NCBI RefSeq assembly: GCF_900102335.1
Contig: NZ_FNBM01000006.1
Span: 186,001 to 250,000 of the forward strand
Source of the DNA: Phytopseudomonas seleniipraecipitans
Lineage (GTDB): Bacteria > Pseudomonadota > Gammaproteobacteria > Pseudomonadales > Pseudomonadaceae
Direction of reading: 5' to 3'
DNA: 64,000 nucleotides
Shown in pieces: positions 11,827-25,156 of this stretch (positions within the stretch are counted from its first letter, which is position 1; the number at the start of each line of letters is the position of its first letter). A program made the translations under genes and the position numbers. The notes under the pieces are model-generated. The model searched no databases. It was given only the letters and a program-made list of their open reading frames with translations, and was not told the DNA's origin.

Positions 11827-11855
11827 ATCATGCGACTGACGAAAATGTTCGTCAA
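11827..11855 (-). promoter_or_regulatory. Predicted sigma-70 promoter of aceA
   Basis: On the minus strand TTGACG (11855-11850) and CATGAT (11832-11827) are separated by exactly 17 bases. A perfect seven-base-pair dyad, TGACGAA-CATT-TTCGTCA (11837-11854), overlaps the -35 element and the spacer, so a repressor or activator bound there would act directly on RNA polymerase. Confidence 0.6.
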
Positions 11856-11862
11856 TCGTTTT

Positions 11863-11888
11863 TGTAGTGTTTTTTTAGATCTACTACA
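11863..11888. promoter_or_regulatory. Candidate operator upstream of the aceA promoter (RccR-like dyad)
   Basis: Perfect six-base arms TGTAGT (11863-11868) and ACTACA (11883-11888) flank a 14-base AT-rich spacer. The dyad ends eight bases upstream of the aceA -35 element. RccR, an RpiR-family regulator that controls the glyoxylate shunt in Pseudomonas, is recalled to bind TGTAGT / ACTACA dyads; that assignment is from memory and the dyad itself is what is seen. Confidence 0.5.
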
Positions 11889-11929
11889 TAAGTCTTAGAT
11901 CGACCGTACAGTCACGTTTTACGGGCCTT

Positions 11930-12736
11930 TCAGTCGATTACATCGACTTTTACGCGCATGCTCATGTCAGCGCGGCCTTCGGTTGAGTAGCGGCGCAATA
12001 CCCCGCTGCTATCTGCCTGGCTCTGCTCACTGCTGCCGCCGATACTGATCCACTCACCGACTCGCCCACTGACTCGCGTGTCGGCTTGCTGAATGTCGAT
12101 AACCCCGGGCTGGCTCTGATTGAGGCGGTCGCGGTTACTACTGATATCCAGGTGCACGACATCACCCGCCAGGCTTGCCGTCACGTAGAAACCCTGGGTG
12201 ACGTTGCGGTATTCGGTGTTGTTGTACACCTGGCCATAGGGGCCGCGGCTGCTGGTGGTCACCGGCACGCTCTGGCCCACCTGGATAAGCGCCGGATAAC
12301 CTTCGCTGGTCTGTACCTGCTGGGTACCACCGCCACGGCTGTCAGTGCTGCGACGAATGATGCGCGCCTGGTCGCGACCGTTCACTTCGCCCCGACCGAT
12401 TTCCACGCGACCGTTACCGGCGCTGATACTGCCGTCTACGCCATAACCGCGATCATCGCGATAGGTGGATTCGCTGGTATCGACGCTGATCAGCAAGCGC
12501 CTCGGTTGAGTGTCGAGCTGGCCGAGCAGGGCGCGGACTTCCTCGATCTTCACCGCCGAGGCATTGACGATCAGTTGGTTGCCGTAAACGCTAACGCGCC
12601 CCTCGTTGCCAAGCGTAGATTGCACCACTGGTAGAAGATCGCCGGCGGTGCGGTAGTTGAGCGTGATCACTTCCGTTGCGGCTGTCGCCGACAGGCTGAG
12701 AGCAAGCAGGGCGGCGGCGAAAAAATGCCGTTTCAT
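11930..12736 (-). CDS. Periplasmic protein with a secretin N-domain, no barrel
   Basis: This 268-residue protein begins with a signal peptide (MKRHFFAAALLALSLSATAA). Residues about 22-75 match the secretin N1/NolW fold: VITLNYRTAGDLLPVVQ and the VSVYGNQLIVNASAVKIEEV segment typical of PulD/PilQ-type secretins. The rest is Gly/Ser/Arg/Gln-rich and contains repeats of short beta-like segments (QVGQSVPV, GQVYNNTEYRNV) but no room for a secretin barrel. Its ATG overlaps the stop of the PLD-like gene, so the two form an operon. Function is unknown; a free-standing secretin ring domain or pilotin-like role is only a guess. Confidence 0.8.
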   Translation of the reverse strand: MKRHFFAAALLALSLSATAATEVITLNYRTAGDLLPVVQSTLGNEGRVSVYGNQLIVNASAVKIEEVRALLGQLDTQPRRLLISVDTSESTYRDDRGYGVDGSISAGNGRVEIGRGEVNGRDQARIIRRSTDSRGGGTQQVQTSEGYPALIQVGQSVPVTTSSRGPYGQVYNNTEYRNVTQGFYVTASLAGDVVHLDISSNRDRLNQSQPGVIDIQQADTRVSGRVGEWISIGGSSEQSQADSSGVLRRYSTEGRADMSMRVKVDVID

Positions 12737-13353
12737 AGCAGAAAGCTCCGCAGATCAGGGTCGGTGATACTGGTATCCCAGGTTTGGTTGAACAGCCGCT
12801 GCAGCTGACGGACACGTCCCGGATCCTGGTACTTCGCATAGCCGGCGAATCTGTCCGGCTCGGGACGCACCAGCATGCCTTGATCATCGGCCAGCAAAAA
12901 AGCGCCGTCAGGAAATGGATAGTCGGGGTGACAACGGCGGATTTGCACGTTACTTGGTAACTTGCGCGACAGCGCTATCAGCCGATGCCCGTCACGAACC
13001 GCTCGGCTGCTATCGCGTACCAGAATACGCAAACGGCTGTTTCGATGATCGAGCAGAAAACGCGTGCACGCCTGCTGAATGCTGCTGTGGTGATAAAGCC
13101 AGGGCTCGAGATCCGGGCTGTACAGGCATAGCGTTCGACTGGCCTGCTGCATAAACGCGAGCGCATGAGCGCGGGCGTGTTCCGGCAAGCTGAAGCGCTG
13201 CAATGCCTGCTCGACACCCAGCAGGAAGGGCGCCGGCTCCCAGCTGGCTGGCTGCGGTAATTCGCTGCCTGGGTTGTGCAGGGGAAACCGCCCGGGCGAT
13301 TCGAATTCGATCAACTCGAGCTCTGTTTCGCCGGGCGTATGTTCATCGTTCAT
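12733..13353 (-). CDS. PLD-like domain protein of unknown function
   Basis: This 206-residue acidic-then-basic protein is not firmly recognised. Its centre (about residues 70-190) reads like a phospholipase-D-like fold: LYSPDLEPWLYHH, FLLDHRNSRLRILVRDSS and AFLLADDQGMLVRPEPDRFAGY, similar to DUF-type bacterial proteins encoded next to a GNAT enzyme in pseudomonads. No complete HKD motif is present, so catalysis is doubtful. I start at the ATG at 13353, with AGAGG six bases upstream. Its stop overlaps the start of the secretin-domain gene (ATGA), suggesting a shared task. Confidence 0.7.
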   Translation of the reverse strand: MNDEHTPGETELELIEFESPGRFPLHNPGSELPQPASWEPAPFLLGVEQALQRFSLPEHARAHALAFMQQASRTLCLYSPDLEPWLYHHSSIQQACTRFLLDHRNSRLRILVRDSSRAVRDGHRLIALSRKLPSNVQIRRCHPDYPFPDGAFLLADDQGMLVRPEPDRFAGYAKYQDPGRVRQLQRLFNQTWDTSITDPDLRSFLL

Positions 13354-13392
13354 GCTGACCTCTGTGGCACTTGCACAGGCCACAGCTGATCA

Positions 13393-13818
13393 TCAGCCGC
13401 TGCTGCGCACCATGTCGACGTGGGGAATACCTGCTTCCAGATACTCGTCACTCACTACAGTGAAGCCCAGCTTTTCATAGAACGGTGTGGCCTGCACCTG
13501 TGCGCTGAGCATTTGCTGACTCAACCCACGTTTCTCCGCCTCGGCGATAACCGCCTGCAACAGTGCTTCGCCGACTTTCAGGCCGCGCCAGTCCTTGAGC
13601 ACCGATACCCGACCGATCTGTCCATCTGCCAGCAGGCGTGCAGTGCCGATCGGGTAATCACCTTCGCAGGCTAAAAAATGCACGGCATTGCTGTCTTCGG
13701 CGTCCCATTCCAGTTCAGGCGGCACTGCCTGTTCAGCAACGAAGACCGCCTCGCGGATGCGGCGCAGTTCTTCGTAATCCTTGTGCCAGTCGGCGATGCG
13801 TACGTGCAGGTCATTCAT
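13393..13818 (-). CDS. GNAT-family N-acetyltransferase
   Basis: This 141-residue acyl-CoA-dependent N-acetyltransferase of the ElaA/YjdJ type has the expected fold: IREAVFVAEQAVPPELEWD at the N-terminus, GRVSVLKDWRGLKVGEALL as the acetyl-CoA-binding R-x-x-G-x-G/A region (here RGLKVGEAL), and TPFYEKLGF at the end of the fold. Substrate is unknown. The start at 13818 overlaps the roxA stop by eight bases (ATGAATGA), so it is translationally coupled to roxA. It could modify a protein or a small amine; the sequence does not decide. Confidence 0.88.
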   Translation of the reverse strand: MNDLHVRIADWHKDYEELRRIREAVFVAEQAVPPELEWDAEDSNAVHFLACEGDYPIGTARLLADGQIGRVSVLKDWRGLKVGEALLQAVIAEAEKRGLSQQMLSAQVQATPFYEKLGFTVVSDEYLEAGIPHVDMVRSSG

Positions 13819-14980
13819 CGGCAGCAAACTCCAGGCTTCCCTGTTTGGTCAGCTCGAGAACCAATTCCCGGGCTTCGTCGTTGCCCAGCCATGGACCGAG
13901 GTTTTCAAGATGCAGGGCGTCGGCAGAGCAGATCATTTTCAGCAATTCGCGCAGACTGGCGGAAACCATCCGGCTCTGCCCGCTAGCAAACAGCACCAGA
14001 TCTTCGCCGACTTCCGACCAGGCCATACGCGCGCTGGGATTGCGGATCATCACTGCGCCGTCTTCCAACTGGTCGAGGAAGCCGTCTTCGTCGATCTCGA
14101 TGCCGGCGATCAGCTCAGGGTAGCGCGGCTCGGTCATGAACTGGCCAAACCAGGTCATTAGCAGGCGTTCGTCGCTCATGTGCTCGGCCAGCAATGCCTT
14201 AAGGCGATCCAGAGCGTCGCGCTGGATTTCGCTTGGGTCATTGACCGGCGCGGTGCCTGCGTCGCTGTAGCGCGTTTCGTCAGGCAGGAACTGGCCAAGA
14301 AAATCGGTGAAATGGGTCAGTACTTCGGCCGCGCTGGGTGCGCGGAAACCCACGGAATATGTCATGCAATCGTCCTCGGCGGTGCCACAGTGGGCCAGGA
14401 GCGGCGGCAGATAAAGCATATCGCCGGGCTCGAGCACCCATTCTTCAGTTTGATCAAATTGAGCCAGAATCTTCATGTCCAGATCCGGCAGCAGCGGGCT
14501 CTGTGCATCGCACATCTGGCCGATCTGCCAGCGGCGGCGACCATGAGCCTGCAGGAGAAACACATCGTAATTGTCGTAATGCGGACCCACGCCACCGCCC
14601 GGAGCAGCGAAGCTGACCATCACGTCGTCGATACGCCACTTGGGCAGAAACTTGAATTCCTCCAGCAGTTCGGCCACTTCCGGCACGAACTGGTCGACGG
14701 CTTGCACCAGCAGCGACCATTCACGTTCAGGCAGCTGTGCAAAAGCGTCTTCGGCGAACGGCCCACGGCGCACTTCCCACGGCGTATCACCGTGCTCGAT
14801 CACCAGGCGCGACTCGACTTCTTCCTCAAGGGCCAGACCGGCCAGTTCGTCCGGTGTGATTGGGCTTTCGAAGTCCGCGATGGCCTGGCGCACCAGCAAG
14901 GGCTTTTTCTGCCAGTAATCACGCAGGAATTCGCGTGCGCTCAGGCCGCCCAACAGCTGAAGAGGAGCATCAGGATTCAT
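13811..14980 (-). CDS. roxA: Ribosomal protein uL16 arginine 3-hydroxylase (JmjC/cupin oxygenase)
   Basis: This 389-residue 2-oxoglutarate/Fe(II) oxygenase belongs to the YcfD/RoxA family, whose E. coli member hydroxylates an arginine of ribosomal protein L16. The iron triad is visible as H-x-D in GPHYDNYDVF plus a distal histidine in LAHCGTAEDD. The C-terminal part has the winged-helix and dimerisation segments of the family. A longer reading frame continues upstream, but the start is set at 14980 (MNPDAPLQLL) because AAGGA lies seven bases before it and upstream sequence falls in purB territory. It is followed by the coupled GNAT gene. Confidence 0.93.
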   Translation of the reverse strand: MNPDAPLQLLGGLSAREFLRDYWQKKPLLVRQAIADFESPITPDELAGLALEEEVESRLVIEHGDTPWEVRRGPFAEDAFAQLPEREWSLLVQAVDQFVPEVAELLEEFKFLPKWRIDDVMVSFAAPGGGVGPHYDNYDVFLLQAHGRRRWQIGQMCDAQSPLLPDLDMKILAQFDQTEEWVLEPGDMLYLPPLLAHCGTAEDDCMTYSVGFRAPSAAEVLTHFTDFLGQFLPDETRYSDAGTAPVNDPSEIQRDALDRLKALLAEHMSDERLLMTWFGQFMTEPRYPELIAGIEIDEDGFLDQLEDGAVMIRNPSARMAWSEVGEDLVLFASGQSRMVSASLRELLKMICSADALHLENLGPWLGNDEARELVLELTKQGSLEFAADE

Positions 14981-15010
14981 CTGTAAGTCCTTGATATTTG
15001 TTAAAGCGTA

Positions 15011-15040
15011 TAAAAAGAAACGCCCGGCTTCAGCCGGGCG
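15011..15040 (-). terminator. Rho-independent terminator of purB
   Basis: On the minus strand, a perfect eight-base-pair CGCCCGGC / GCCGGGCG stem (15021-15040) is followed by TTTCTTTTT, about 20 bases after the purB stop. Confidence 0.93.
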
Positions 15041-15060
15041 TCCTTGAGACTGAATCGAGC

Positions 15061-16473
<1,413 letters not shown>

Positions 16474-16553
16474 TCATACACGAATTAGGGGCGCCATCGG
16501 CGGCTCCCCTGGGTGATTCGATGAACGAGATGCGCGTCGGGAAACGGATGCGC

Positions 16554-17174
16554 CTAGCTGCGCAGCATCGGGTAGAGCTCTTTGAGCAATTTGCGGCGGC
16601 TGAAGACCAGTTGCCAGCGGTGCCCGCCCAGTTGCCGCCACAAGCGGCCTGCGCGGATGCCGGCGAGCAGCAACGCGCGGATCTTCGAGGCATTCGCCGG
16701 TTGCTGCAGAAAGCGGCTGTCACCTTGCACCTGGATGCGCTGCTTGAAGGTGCTGATGGTGTCTTGATACAGCGCGCCGCAGGAAGAAATCACGTTTTCG
16801 TGACCAATGCCGAAGTGTTCGGCCTGGTTCTGAACCTGATCGAGGCGAGTGCCCATCAGCTGCAGCAGATCGCCGCGCTTGTCGAGTTGCCGCTCCAGGC
16901 CGAGCAAGGCGAGGGCATAGCGCAGCGGCTCACGCTGCAGGCTGGTCGGGTCGCGCTCGAGCGCACTGACCAGGGCGCGATAGCCTTCGCGCAGGTTGAG
17001 GTCGTCGCCGCCGAATACATCAAGTGTGCTCACCGCGTCGCGCACCAGCAGGCTGCCGATCAGGCACGTCACTTCGTTCTCGGCGGCCTGGCCGGTCTTG
17101 GCGATTTTGTCGACCATCACCGCCGCCTGGAATACGGCACCCAGGGCAATCAGTTGCTCTTGTATCGGATTCAT
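16554..17174 (-). CDS. hflD: High-frequency lysogenization protein HflD homologue
   Basis: This 206-residue mainly helical protein matches the HflD (YcfC) family, a peripheral inner-membrane protein that in E. coli binds the lambda CII protein and is almost always found between mnmA and purB. Both neighbours are in place here. The start is taken at 17174 (MNPIQEQL), where ATGA overlaps the mnmA stop; the longer frame upstream lies inside mnmA. The cellular role in Pseudomonas is not established from sequence. Confidence 0.92.
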   Translation of the reverse strand: MNPIQEQLIALGAVFQAAVMVDKIAKTGQAAENEVTCLIGSLLVRDAVSTLDVFGGDDLNLREGYRALVSALERDPTSLQREPLRYALALLGLERQLDKRGDLLQLMGTRLDQVQNQAEHFGIGHENVISSCGALYQDTISTFKQRIQVQGDSRFLQQPANASKIRALLLAGIRAGRLWRQLGGHRWQLVFSRRKLLKELYPMLRS

Positions 17175-18286
17175 CGCGGTGCACCCTCGCTCCACGGCTC
17201 GGCGCTTTCAATTACGCCACCGCCAAGACAGATATCGCCATCGTAGAACACCACGGATTGGCCGGGCGTGACCGCGCGCTGCGGCTGCTCGAAAGTGGCG
17301 CGGTAGCCGTCCGCCGTGCGTTCCAGCGTACAGGCCTGATCAGCCTGGCGATAACGCACCTTGGCGGTCAGTTGCAGCGGCGCATCGAGGGCGATCGGGT
17401 TGACCCAGTAGATCTGCGACGCATTCAGCGCGCGCGAGAACAGCCAGGGGTGTTCATTGCCCTGACCAACGACCAGCACGTTGCGCGTCAGGTCTTTGTG
17501 CAGCACATACCAGGGCTCGTCACTGGCGTCCTTGAGGCCGCCGATGCCCAGCCCCTGACGCTGGCCGATAGTGTGGTACATCAACCCGTGGTGCCGACCG
17601 ATGACATCGCCTTCGGTGGTTTCGATATCGCCTGGCTGCGCTGGCAGGTATTGCTTGAGGAAATCACTGAAGCGCCGCTCGCCGATGAAGCAGATGCCGG
17701 TGGAGTCTTTCTTCTTCGCGGTGGCCAGCTCGTACTTCTCGGCAAGCGCACGGACCTGGGGCTTCTCCAATTCGCCGACCGGGAACAGGGTTCTGGCAAT
17801 CTGTTCGCCACCCACGGCATGCAGGAAATAACTCTGATCCTTGTTGCCGTCGAGGCCCTTGAGCAGCTCGCTGCGCCCTTCGATATCGCGGCGGCGCACG
17901 TAGTGACCGGTCGCAATGAGATCGGCGCCGAGCATCAGCGCGTAGTCGAGGAACGCCTTGAACTTGATCTCGCGGTTGCAGAGGATGTCCGGGTTCGGCG
18001 TGCGGCCGGCCTTGTACTCGGCCAGGAAGTGCTCGAACACATTGTCCCAGTACTCGGCCGCGAAGTTAGCGGTGTGCAGCTTGATGCCGATGCGATCGCA
18101 CACGGCCTGGGCGTCTGCCAGGTCGTCCATGGCGGTGCAGTATTCGGTGCCGTCGTCTTCGTCCCAGTTCTTCATAAACAGGCCTTCGACCTGATAGCCC
18201 TGTTCGAGCAGCAACAGGGCCGAAACGGAGGAGTCGACACCGCCGGACATGCCGACAATAACGCGCTGAGTAGCTGGATCTTGCAT
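17171..18286 (-). CDS. mnmA: tRNA 2-thiouridylase
   Basis: MnmA installs sulfur on uridine 34 of Lys, Glu and Gln tRNAs. The PP-loop [10 protein letters not shown] is near residue 15, and the two catalytic cysteines appear in [13 protein letters not shown] and [14 protein letters not shown] choose the ATG at 18286 (MQDPATQRV, 371 residues); a TTG eight codons upstream (18310) is possible, and neither has a strong Shine-Dalgarno sequence. It heads a likely mnmA-hflD unit and lies downstream of the Nudix gene. Confidence 0.95.
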   Translation of the reverse strand: MQDPATQRVIVGMSGGVDSSVSALLLLEQGYQVEGLFMKNWDEDDGTEYCTAMDDLADAQAVCDRIGIKLHTANFAAEYWDNVFEHFLAEYKAGRTPNPDILCNREIKFKAFLDYALMLGADLIATGHYVRRRDIEGRSELLKGLDGNKDQSYFLHAVGGEQIARTLFPVGELEKPQVRALAEKYELATAKKKDSTGICFIGERRFSDFLKQYLPAQPGDIETTEGDVIGRHHGLMYHTIGQRQGLGIGGLKDASDEPWYVLHKDLTRNVLVVGQGNEHPWLFSRALNASQIYWVNPIALDAPLQLTAKVRYRQADQACTLERTADGYRATFEQPQRAVTPGQSVVFYDGDICLGGGVIESAEPWSEGAPR

Positions 18287-18377
18287 GGTCGGAATCAATA
18301 CAGGCTTCAAAGGGGCGCGATTCTATCAGGATGCGCCTGACGTTTCAGCGTGGCCGCACCAGGAGCCGCTCAGCGCG

Positions 18378-18824
18378 CTACATCGGTTCGTGGAGCAGGC
18401 TCAGCGAATAACGGGCGCCGGCCCGGTAGTCGTCCAGGCAGCGCAGCACCAGTTCGCTGCGCAGCTGTTGGCGCTCGGCCAGCAACTCATCATAGGTCAG
18501 CCAGCGAATGCCACTGATGTCGGTATCTAGGGCACGCTCGGGGTAATGCCTGATCAACTCGGCGGTAAAGCAGATGCGCTGGTACGTGACGCCATTGCTG
18601 GGCGCGGTGTACAGGTAGATGCCGGTGACGGCGGTCAGCTCCACCTCACAGCCAGTTTCCTCCAGCGTCTCGCGTACGGCGGCCTGCTGAAGACTTTCAC
18701 GTGCCTCGAGGTGGCCGGCGGGCTGATTCAGAACCAGGCGTCCACCCTTGAGCTCTTCGACGAACAGAAAGCGCCCCTCATGCTCGACGATAGTTGCGAC
18801 GGTAACGTGTGCATGCCACTGCAT
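18378..18824 (-). CDS. Nudix hydrolase, NudJ-like
   Basis: This 148-residue protein has a complete Nudix box (GHLEARESLQQAAVRETLEE, continuing TG) matching Gx5Ex7REUxEExGU, so it should hydrolyse a nucleoside-diphosphate-linked substrate. The position just before mnmA matches E. coli nudJ, a phosphatase acting on thiamine-pyrimidine pyrophosphate and nucleotides, but the exact substrate is inferred from position and similarity only. Confidence 0.9.
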   Translation of the reverse strand: MQWHAHVTVATIVEHEGRFLFVEELKGGRLVLNQPAGHLEARESLQQAAVRETLEETGCEVELTAVTGIYLYTAPSNGVTYQRICFTAELIRHYPERALDTDISGIRWLTYDELLAERQQLRSELVLRCLDDYRAGARYSLSLLHEPM

Positions 18825-18846
18825 TGAAGAATCCTTTTGTCAGGCT

Positions 18847-18880
18847 GAAAACGACAACCCCGGCGCGAGGCCGGGGTTGT
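18847..18880 (-). terminator. Rho-independent terminator of idh
   Basis: On the minus strand, an eleven-base-pair stem ACAACCCCGGC / GCCGGGGTTGT with a five-base loop (18854-18880) is followed by CGTTTTC, 25 bases after the idh stop. Confidence 0.88.
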
Positions 18881-18905
18881 TGGTGCTACTTCATCAGCGC
18901 ATTGC

Positions 18906-21604
<2,699 letters not shown>

Positions 21605-21640
21605 TACGAAAAAGCCGGTCGTGCGACCGGCTTTTTCGTA
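21605..21640 (-). terminator. Perfect 17-bp inverted repeat, terminator of cspD
   Basis: TACGAAAAAGCCGGTCG and its exact complement are separated by two bases. On the minus strand the stem is GC-rich with a U-tract, about 12 bases after the cspD stop; the A/T flanks make it usable from either side. Confidence 0.92.
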
Positions 21641-21651
21641 CCACGTGGCAG

Positions 21652-21918
21652 TCAAACCTCGACTGTTTGTTCGCGCACCCTGCTAGTGGCGGTGGTGGCG
21701 ACTTCGGCGGTCGCCTGCGCAGCGCTGATGTTCACGGCGTGGAGGCCTTTGGGGCCCTGAATAATATCGAAGCTTACGGCTTGCCCAGCTTTCAGCGTCT
21801 TGTATCCGTCCATCTGGATGGCCGAGTAATGGGCGAACAGGTCCTCATCTCGGCCATCGGCCAGGATGAACCCATAGCCTTTGGCGTTGTTGAACCACTT
21901 GACCTTACCACTTAGCAT
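21652..21918 (-). CDS. cspD: Cold-shock-like protein CspD
   Basis: This 88-residue protein has a single cold-shock domain with both RNA-binding motifs: RNP1 (GYGFIL, in NAKGYGFILADG) and RNP2 (LFAHYSAI). The C-terminal 20 residues extend beyond plain CspA, which suits CspD, in E. coli a stationary-phase inhibitor of DNA replication that binds single-stranded nucleic acid. The start at 21918 (MLSGKVKWF) is chosen on the domain and an AGAGG upstream. It is divergent from clpS, the usual gammaproteobacterial arrangement. Confidence 0.94.
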   Translation of the reverse strand: MLSGKVKWFNNAKGYGFILADGRDEDLFAHYSAIQMDGYKTLKAGQAVSFDIIQGPKGLHAVNISAAQATAEVATTATSRVREQTVEV

Positions 21919-22137
21919 GCTGATATCCCTCTGCAAGGAACTCCATTGCTGGAGTATCATCCACATTAGATCCCGCGTTCGCATGATGACTCACTCGAGC
22001 GCAAGCCCCTCCACCCCGTATGGGTATGCTTTGGTTTTAACACCCTTTTGCCGATAGTCAAGGCAACGCGCAAAGCAACGATAAACGGGTCCCGTTTTGT
22101 GACCTGCCATCATTCACCCACGAACCTTTTATCCAGC

Positions 22138-22500
22138 ATGCATGCAAGTAGCCAGATTCGACTAACATTCAATCAGGATCGACCCGCACCGCATGACGAC
22201 GACTCGTCGGGACTAGCCGTCGAGGAGTCCAAGCCGGCATTGCAGGCGCCTCCGCTTTATAAGGTGATCTTGTTCAATGATGACTACACCCCCATGGATT
22301 TCGTGGTCGAAATACTCGAGACCTTCTTCAACCTCAATCGCGAGGTGGCGACCAGAATCATGTTGACGGTGCATACCGAAGGTCGGGCAGTGTGCGGGCT
22401 CTATACCCGTGACATCGCCGAGACCAAGGCCACACAGGTCAACCAATACGCGCGTGAAAGCCAGCATCCATTACTCTGTGAAATCGAGAAGGACGGTTAA
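22138..22500 (+). CDS. clpS: ATP-dependent Clp protease adaptor ClpS
   Basis: ClpS (120 residues) recognises proteins with N-terminal Leu, Phe, Tyr or Trp and delivers them to ClpA. The conserved segments [18 protein letters not shown] and the [20 protein letters not shown] stretch that binds the N-degron and ClpA are intact. An N-terminal flexible extension of about 35 residues precedes the core. I start at 22138 ([11 protein letters not shown]) because it matches the pseudomonad protein; the ribosome binding site is weak. ClpA follows after 29 bases, an obvious operon. Confidence 0.94.
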   Translation: MHASSQIRLTFNQDRPAPHDDDSSGLAVEESKPALQAPPLYKVILFNDDYTPMDFVVEILETFFNLNREVATRIMLTVHTEGRAVCGLYTRDIAETKATQVNQYARESQHPLLCEIEKDG

Positions 22501-22529
22501 CGCCGGCCGCTTGGGCATGAGGTGAAGCT

Positions 22530-24800
22530 ATGTTAAATCGAGAGCTCGAAGTCACCCTCAACCTGGCCTTCAAGGAGGCACGCGCCAAGCGTCATGAATT
22601 CATGACGGTTGAGCACCTCCTGTTGGCTCTACTGGACAACGAAGCTGCAGCCAGCGTGTTGCGCGCTTGTGGCGCCAGTCTGGACAAACTGCGCAGCGAC
22701 CTGCAGGAATTCATTGATTCCACCACGCCGCTGATCCCCCAGCATGATGAAGAGCGTGAAACCCAACCGACATTGGGTTTCCAGCGCGTGCTGCAGCGGG
22801 CGGTATTCCACGTACAGAGTTCCGGCAAGCGTGAAGTAACCGGCGCCAACGTACTGGTTGCGATCTTCAGCGAGCAGGAAAGCCAGGCCGTGTTTCTGCT
22901 CAAGCAGCAGAGCGTGGCGCGCATCGACGTGGTCAATTTCATCGCCCACGGCATCTCCAAGGTGCCGGGGCATGGCACGTCTCCAGAATCCGAGCAGGAA
23001 ATGCAGGATGAGGAGGGCGGTGAGTCCTCGTCGTCGAGCAATCCGCTGGATGCCTATGCCAGCAACCTGAACGAACTGGCCCGTCAGGGCCGCATCGATC
23101 CGCTGGTCGGCCGTGAGAATGAAGTCGAGCGCGTCGCGCAGATTCTTGCCCGTCGCCGCAAGAACAACCCGTTGTTGGTCGGTGAGGCAGGCGTGGGCAA
23201 GACGGCCATTGCCGAGGGCCTGGCTAAGCGCATCGTCGACAATCAGGTACCTGATCTGCTCGCTGACAGCGTGGTGTACTCCCTCGACCTGGGCGCGCTG
23301 CTGGCAGGCACCAAGTACCGTGGCGACTTCGAGAAGCGCCTCAAGGCGCTGCTTACCGAACTGCGCAAGCGTCCTCAAGCGATCCTGTTCATCGACGAGA
23401 TTCACACCATCATCGGTGCCGGCGCGGCTTCGGGTGGTGTGATGGACGCATCCAACCTGCTCAAGCCGGCGCTGTCGTCCGGTGAAATCCGCTGTATCGG
23501 CTCCACCACCTTCCAGGAGTTTCGCGGCATCTTCGAAAAAGACCGTGCGCTGGCACGGCGCTTCCAGAAGGTCGACGTGGTCGAGCCTTCCGTGGAGGAC
23601 ACCATCGGTATTCTTCGCGGGCTAAAAGGTCGTTTCGAGCAGCACCACGACATCGAGTACAGCGACGAGGCGTTGCGTGCGGCTGCTGAGTTGGCATCTC
23701 GCTACATCAATGATCGTCATATGCCGGATAAAGCCATCGATGTGATTGATGAAGCGGGTGCCTTCCAGCGCCTGCAGCCGCAGGACAAACGCCTCAAGCG
23801 TATCGACGTGCCTCAGGTCGAAGACATCGTCGCGAAAATCGCGCGGATTCCACCAAAGCACGTCAGCAGCTCCGACAAGGAACTGCTGCGTAATCTGGAG
23901 CGCGACCTGAAACTGACCGTATTCGGTCAGGACGCTGCCATCGACTCGCTGGCGACGGCTATCAAGCTCTCGCGTGCAGGCCTCAAGGCGCCGGACAAGC
24001 CCGTGGGCTCTTTCCTGTTCGCAGGCCCAACCGGCGTTGGCAAGACCGAGGCGGCACGTCAGCTGTCCAAGGCGCTGGGTGTGGAGTTGGTACGTTTCGA
24101 CATGTCCGAGTACATGGAGCGGCATACCGTTTCCCGCCTGATCGGTGCACCACCCGGCTATGTCGGTTTCGACCAGGGCGGCTTGCTGACCGAGGCAATC
24201 ACCAAGCAGCCGCATTGCGTGCTGCTGCTCGATGAGATCGAGAAGGCGCACCCGGAAGTCTTCAACCTGCTTCTGCAGGTCATGGACCACGGTACGCTGA
24301 CCGACAACAACGGGCGCAAGGCGGACTTCCGCAACGTGATTTTGATCATGACCACCAACGCCGGCGCCGAAACAGCAGCACGCGCGTCGATTGGCTTCAC
24401 CTATCAGGATCACTCGTCCGATGCCATGGAAGTGATCAAGAAGAGCTTCACGCCGGAGTTCCGCAACCGTCTGGATACCATCATCCAGTTCGGTCGTCTC
24501 AGCCATGAAACGATCAAGAGCATCGTCGACAAGTTTCTCATCGAGCTACAGGCACAGCTCGAGGACAAGCGCGTCATGCTCGAGGTCAGCAATGCTGCAC
24601 GTGACTGGCTGGCAGAGCAGGGTTACGACGTGCAGATGGGGGCGCGGCCGATGTCGCGGCTTATCCAGGATCGGATCAAGCGTCCGCTGGCAGAAGAAAT
24701 CCTCTTCGGCGAGCTATCCGAGCATGGCGGTACCGTCCATGTGAATCTTGTGAACGGAGAGCTGACGTTCGACTTCGAGACCACAGCGGAAATGGCCTGA
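22530..24800 (+). CDS. clpA: ATP-dependent Clp protease ATPase subunit ClpA
   Basis: ClpA (756 residues) is an AAA+ unfoldase that feeds ClpP. In order: the N-domain that binds ClpS (1-145), a linker with an acidic/serine stretch, AAA module 1 with Walker [14 protein letters not shown] near 212 and Walker [11 protein letters not shown], and AAA module 2 with Walker [14 protein letters not shown] near 495. The ClpP-docking loop is present as IGF in [10 protein letters not shown]. It is cotranscribed with clpS; clpP is not in the window. Confidence 0.97.
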   Translation: MLNRELEVTLNLAFKEARAKRHEFMTVEHLLLALLDNEAAASVLRACGASLDKLRSDLQEFIDSTTPLIPQHDEERETQPTLGFQRVLQRAVFHVQSSGKREVTGANVLVAIFSEQESQAVFLLKQQSVARIDVVNFIAHGISKVPGHGTSPESEQEMQDEEGGESSSSSNPLDAYASNLNELARQGRIDPLVGRENEVERVAQILARRRKNNPLLVGEAGVGKTAIAEGLAKRIVDNQVPDLLADSVVYSLDLGALLAGTKYRGDFEKRLKALLTELRKRPQAILFIDEIHTIIGAGAASGGVMDASNLLKPALSSGEIRCIGSTTFQEFRGIFEKDRALARRFQKVDVVEPSVEDTIGILRGLKGRFEQHHDIEYSDEALRAAAELASRYINDRHMPDKAIDVIDEAGAFQRLQPQDKRLKRIDVPQVEDIVAKIARIPPKHVSSSDKELLRNLERDLKLTVFGQDAAIDSLATAIKLSRAGLKAPDKPVGSFLFAGPTGVGKTEAARQLSKALGVELVRFDMSEYMERHTVSRLIGAPPGYVGFDQGGLLTEAITKQPHCVLLLDEIEKAHPEVFNLLLQVMDHGTLTDNNGRKADFRNVILIMTTNAGAETAARASIGFTYQDHSSDAMEVIKKSFTPEFRNRLDTIIQFGRLSHETIKSIVDKFLIELQAQLEDKRVMLEVSNAARDWLAEQGYDVQMGARPMSRLIQDRIKRPLAEEILFGELSEHGGTVHVNLVNGELTFDFETTAEMA

Positions 24801-24809
24801 GAAGACTCA

Positions 24810-24838
24810 CTTGGCGGGCTCTGTACGAGCCCGCCAAG
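24810..24838 (+). terminator. Hairpin just after clpA
   Basis: A twelve-base-pair perfect stem (CTTGGCGGGCTC / GAGCCCGCCAAG, loop TGTAC) begins ten bases after the clpA stop. It has no U-tract, so it may be a stabilising 3' hairpin with true termination at the next palindrome. Confidence 0.55.
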
Positions 24839-24864
24839 CTGGCAGGCTTGCAGTGCTACAAAAA

Positions 24865-24896
24865 CGAAAACGCCCGGCATATGCCGGGCGTTTTCG
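24865..24896. terminator. Bidirectional terminator between clpA and infA
   Basis: A perfect 32-base palindrome has a GC core flanked by A and T runs (CGAAAACGCCCGGCAT and its complement). It lies between convergent clpA (plus) and infA (minus) and can end transcription from both sides. Confidence 0.93.
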
Positions 24897-24937
24897 TTAG
24901 CGCGTTACTGAAGGTGGGAAGCGTTGCTTCCTGCCTG

Positions 24938-25156
24938 TTAGCGGGCGCGGTAGGTGATACGACCCTTGCTCAGATCGTAAGGTGTCAGCTCTACGCGCAC
25001 CTTGTCACCAGTCAGAATGCGGATGTAATTCTTGCGCATCTTTCCGGAGATGTGCGCGGTAACGACGTGCCCGTTTTCCAACTCCACGCGAAACATGGTG
25101 TTGGGCAGGGTGTCGACGACAGTGCCTTCCATTTCGAAGCTGTCTTCTTTCGACAT
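24938..25156 (-). CDS. infA: Translation initiation factor IF-1
   Basis: IF-1 (72 residues) is a single S1/OB-fold domain that occupies the ribosomal A site during initiation. The sequence [11 protein letters not shown] through RITYRAR is near-identical to the family consensus, including the [17 protein letters not shown] core. The start is set by the family length; the frame extends 21 codons upstream without support. It lies alone between the clpA terminator and the bpt-aat genes. Confidence 0.97.
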
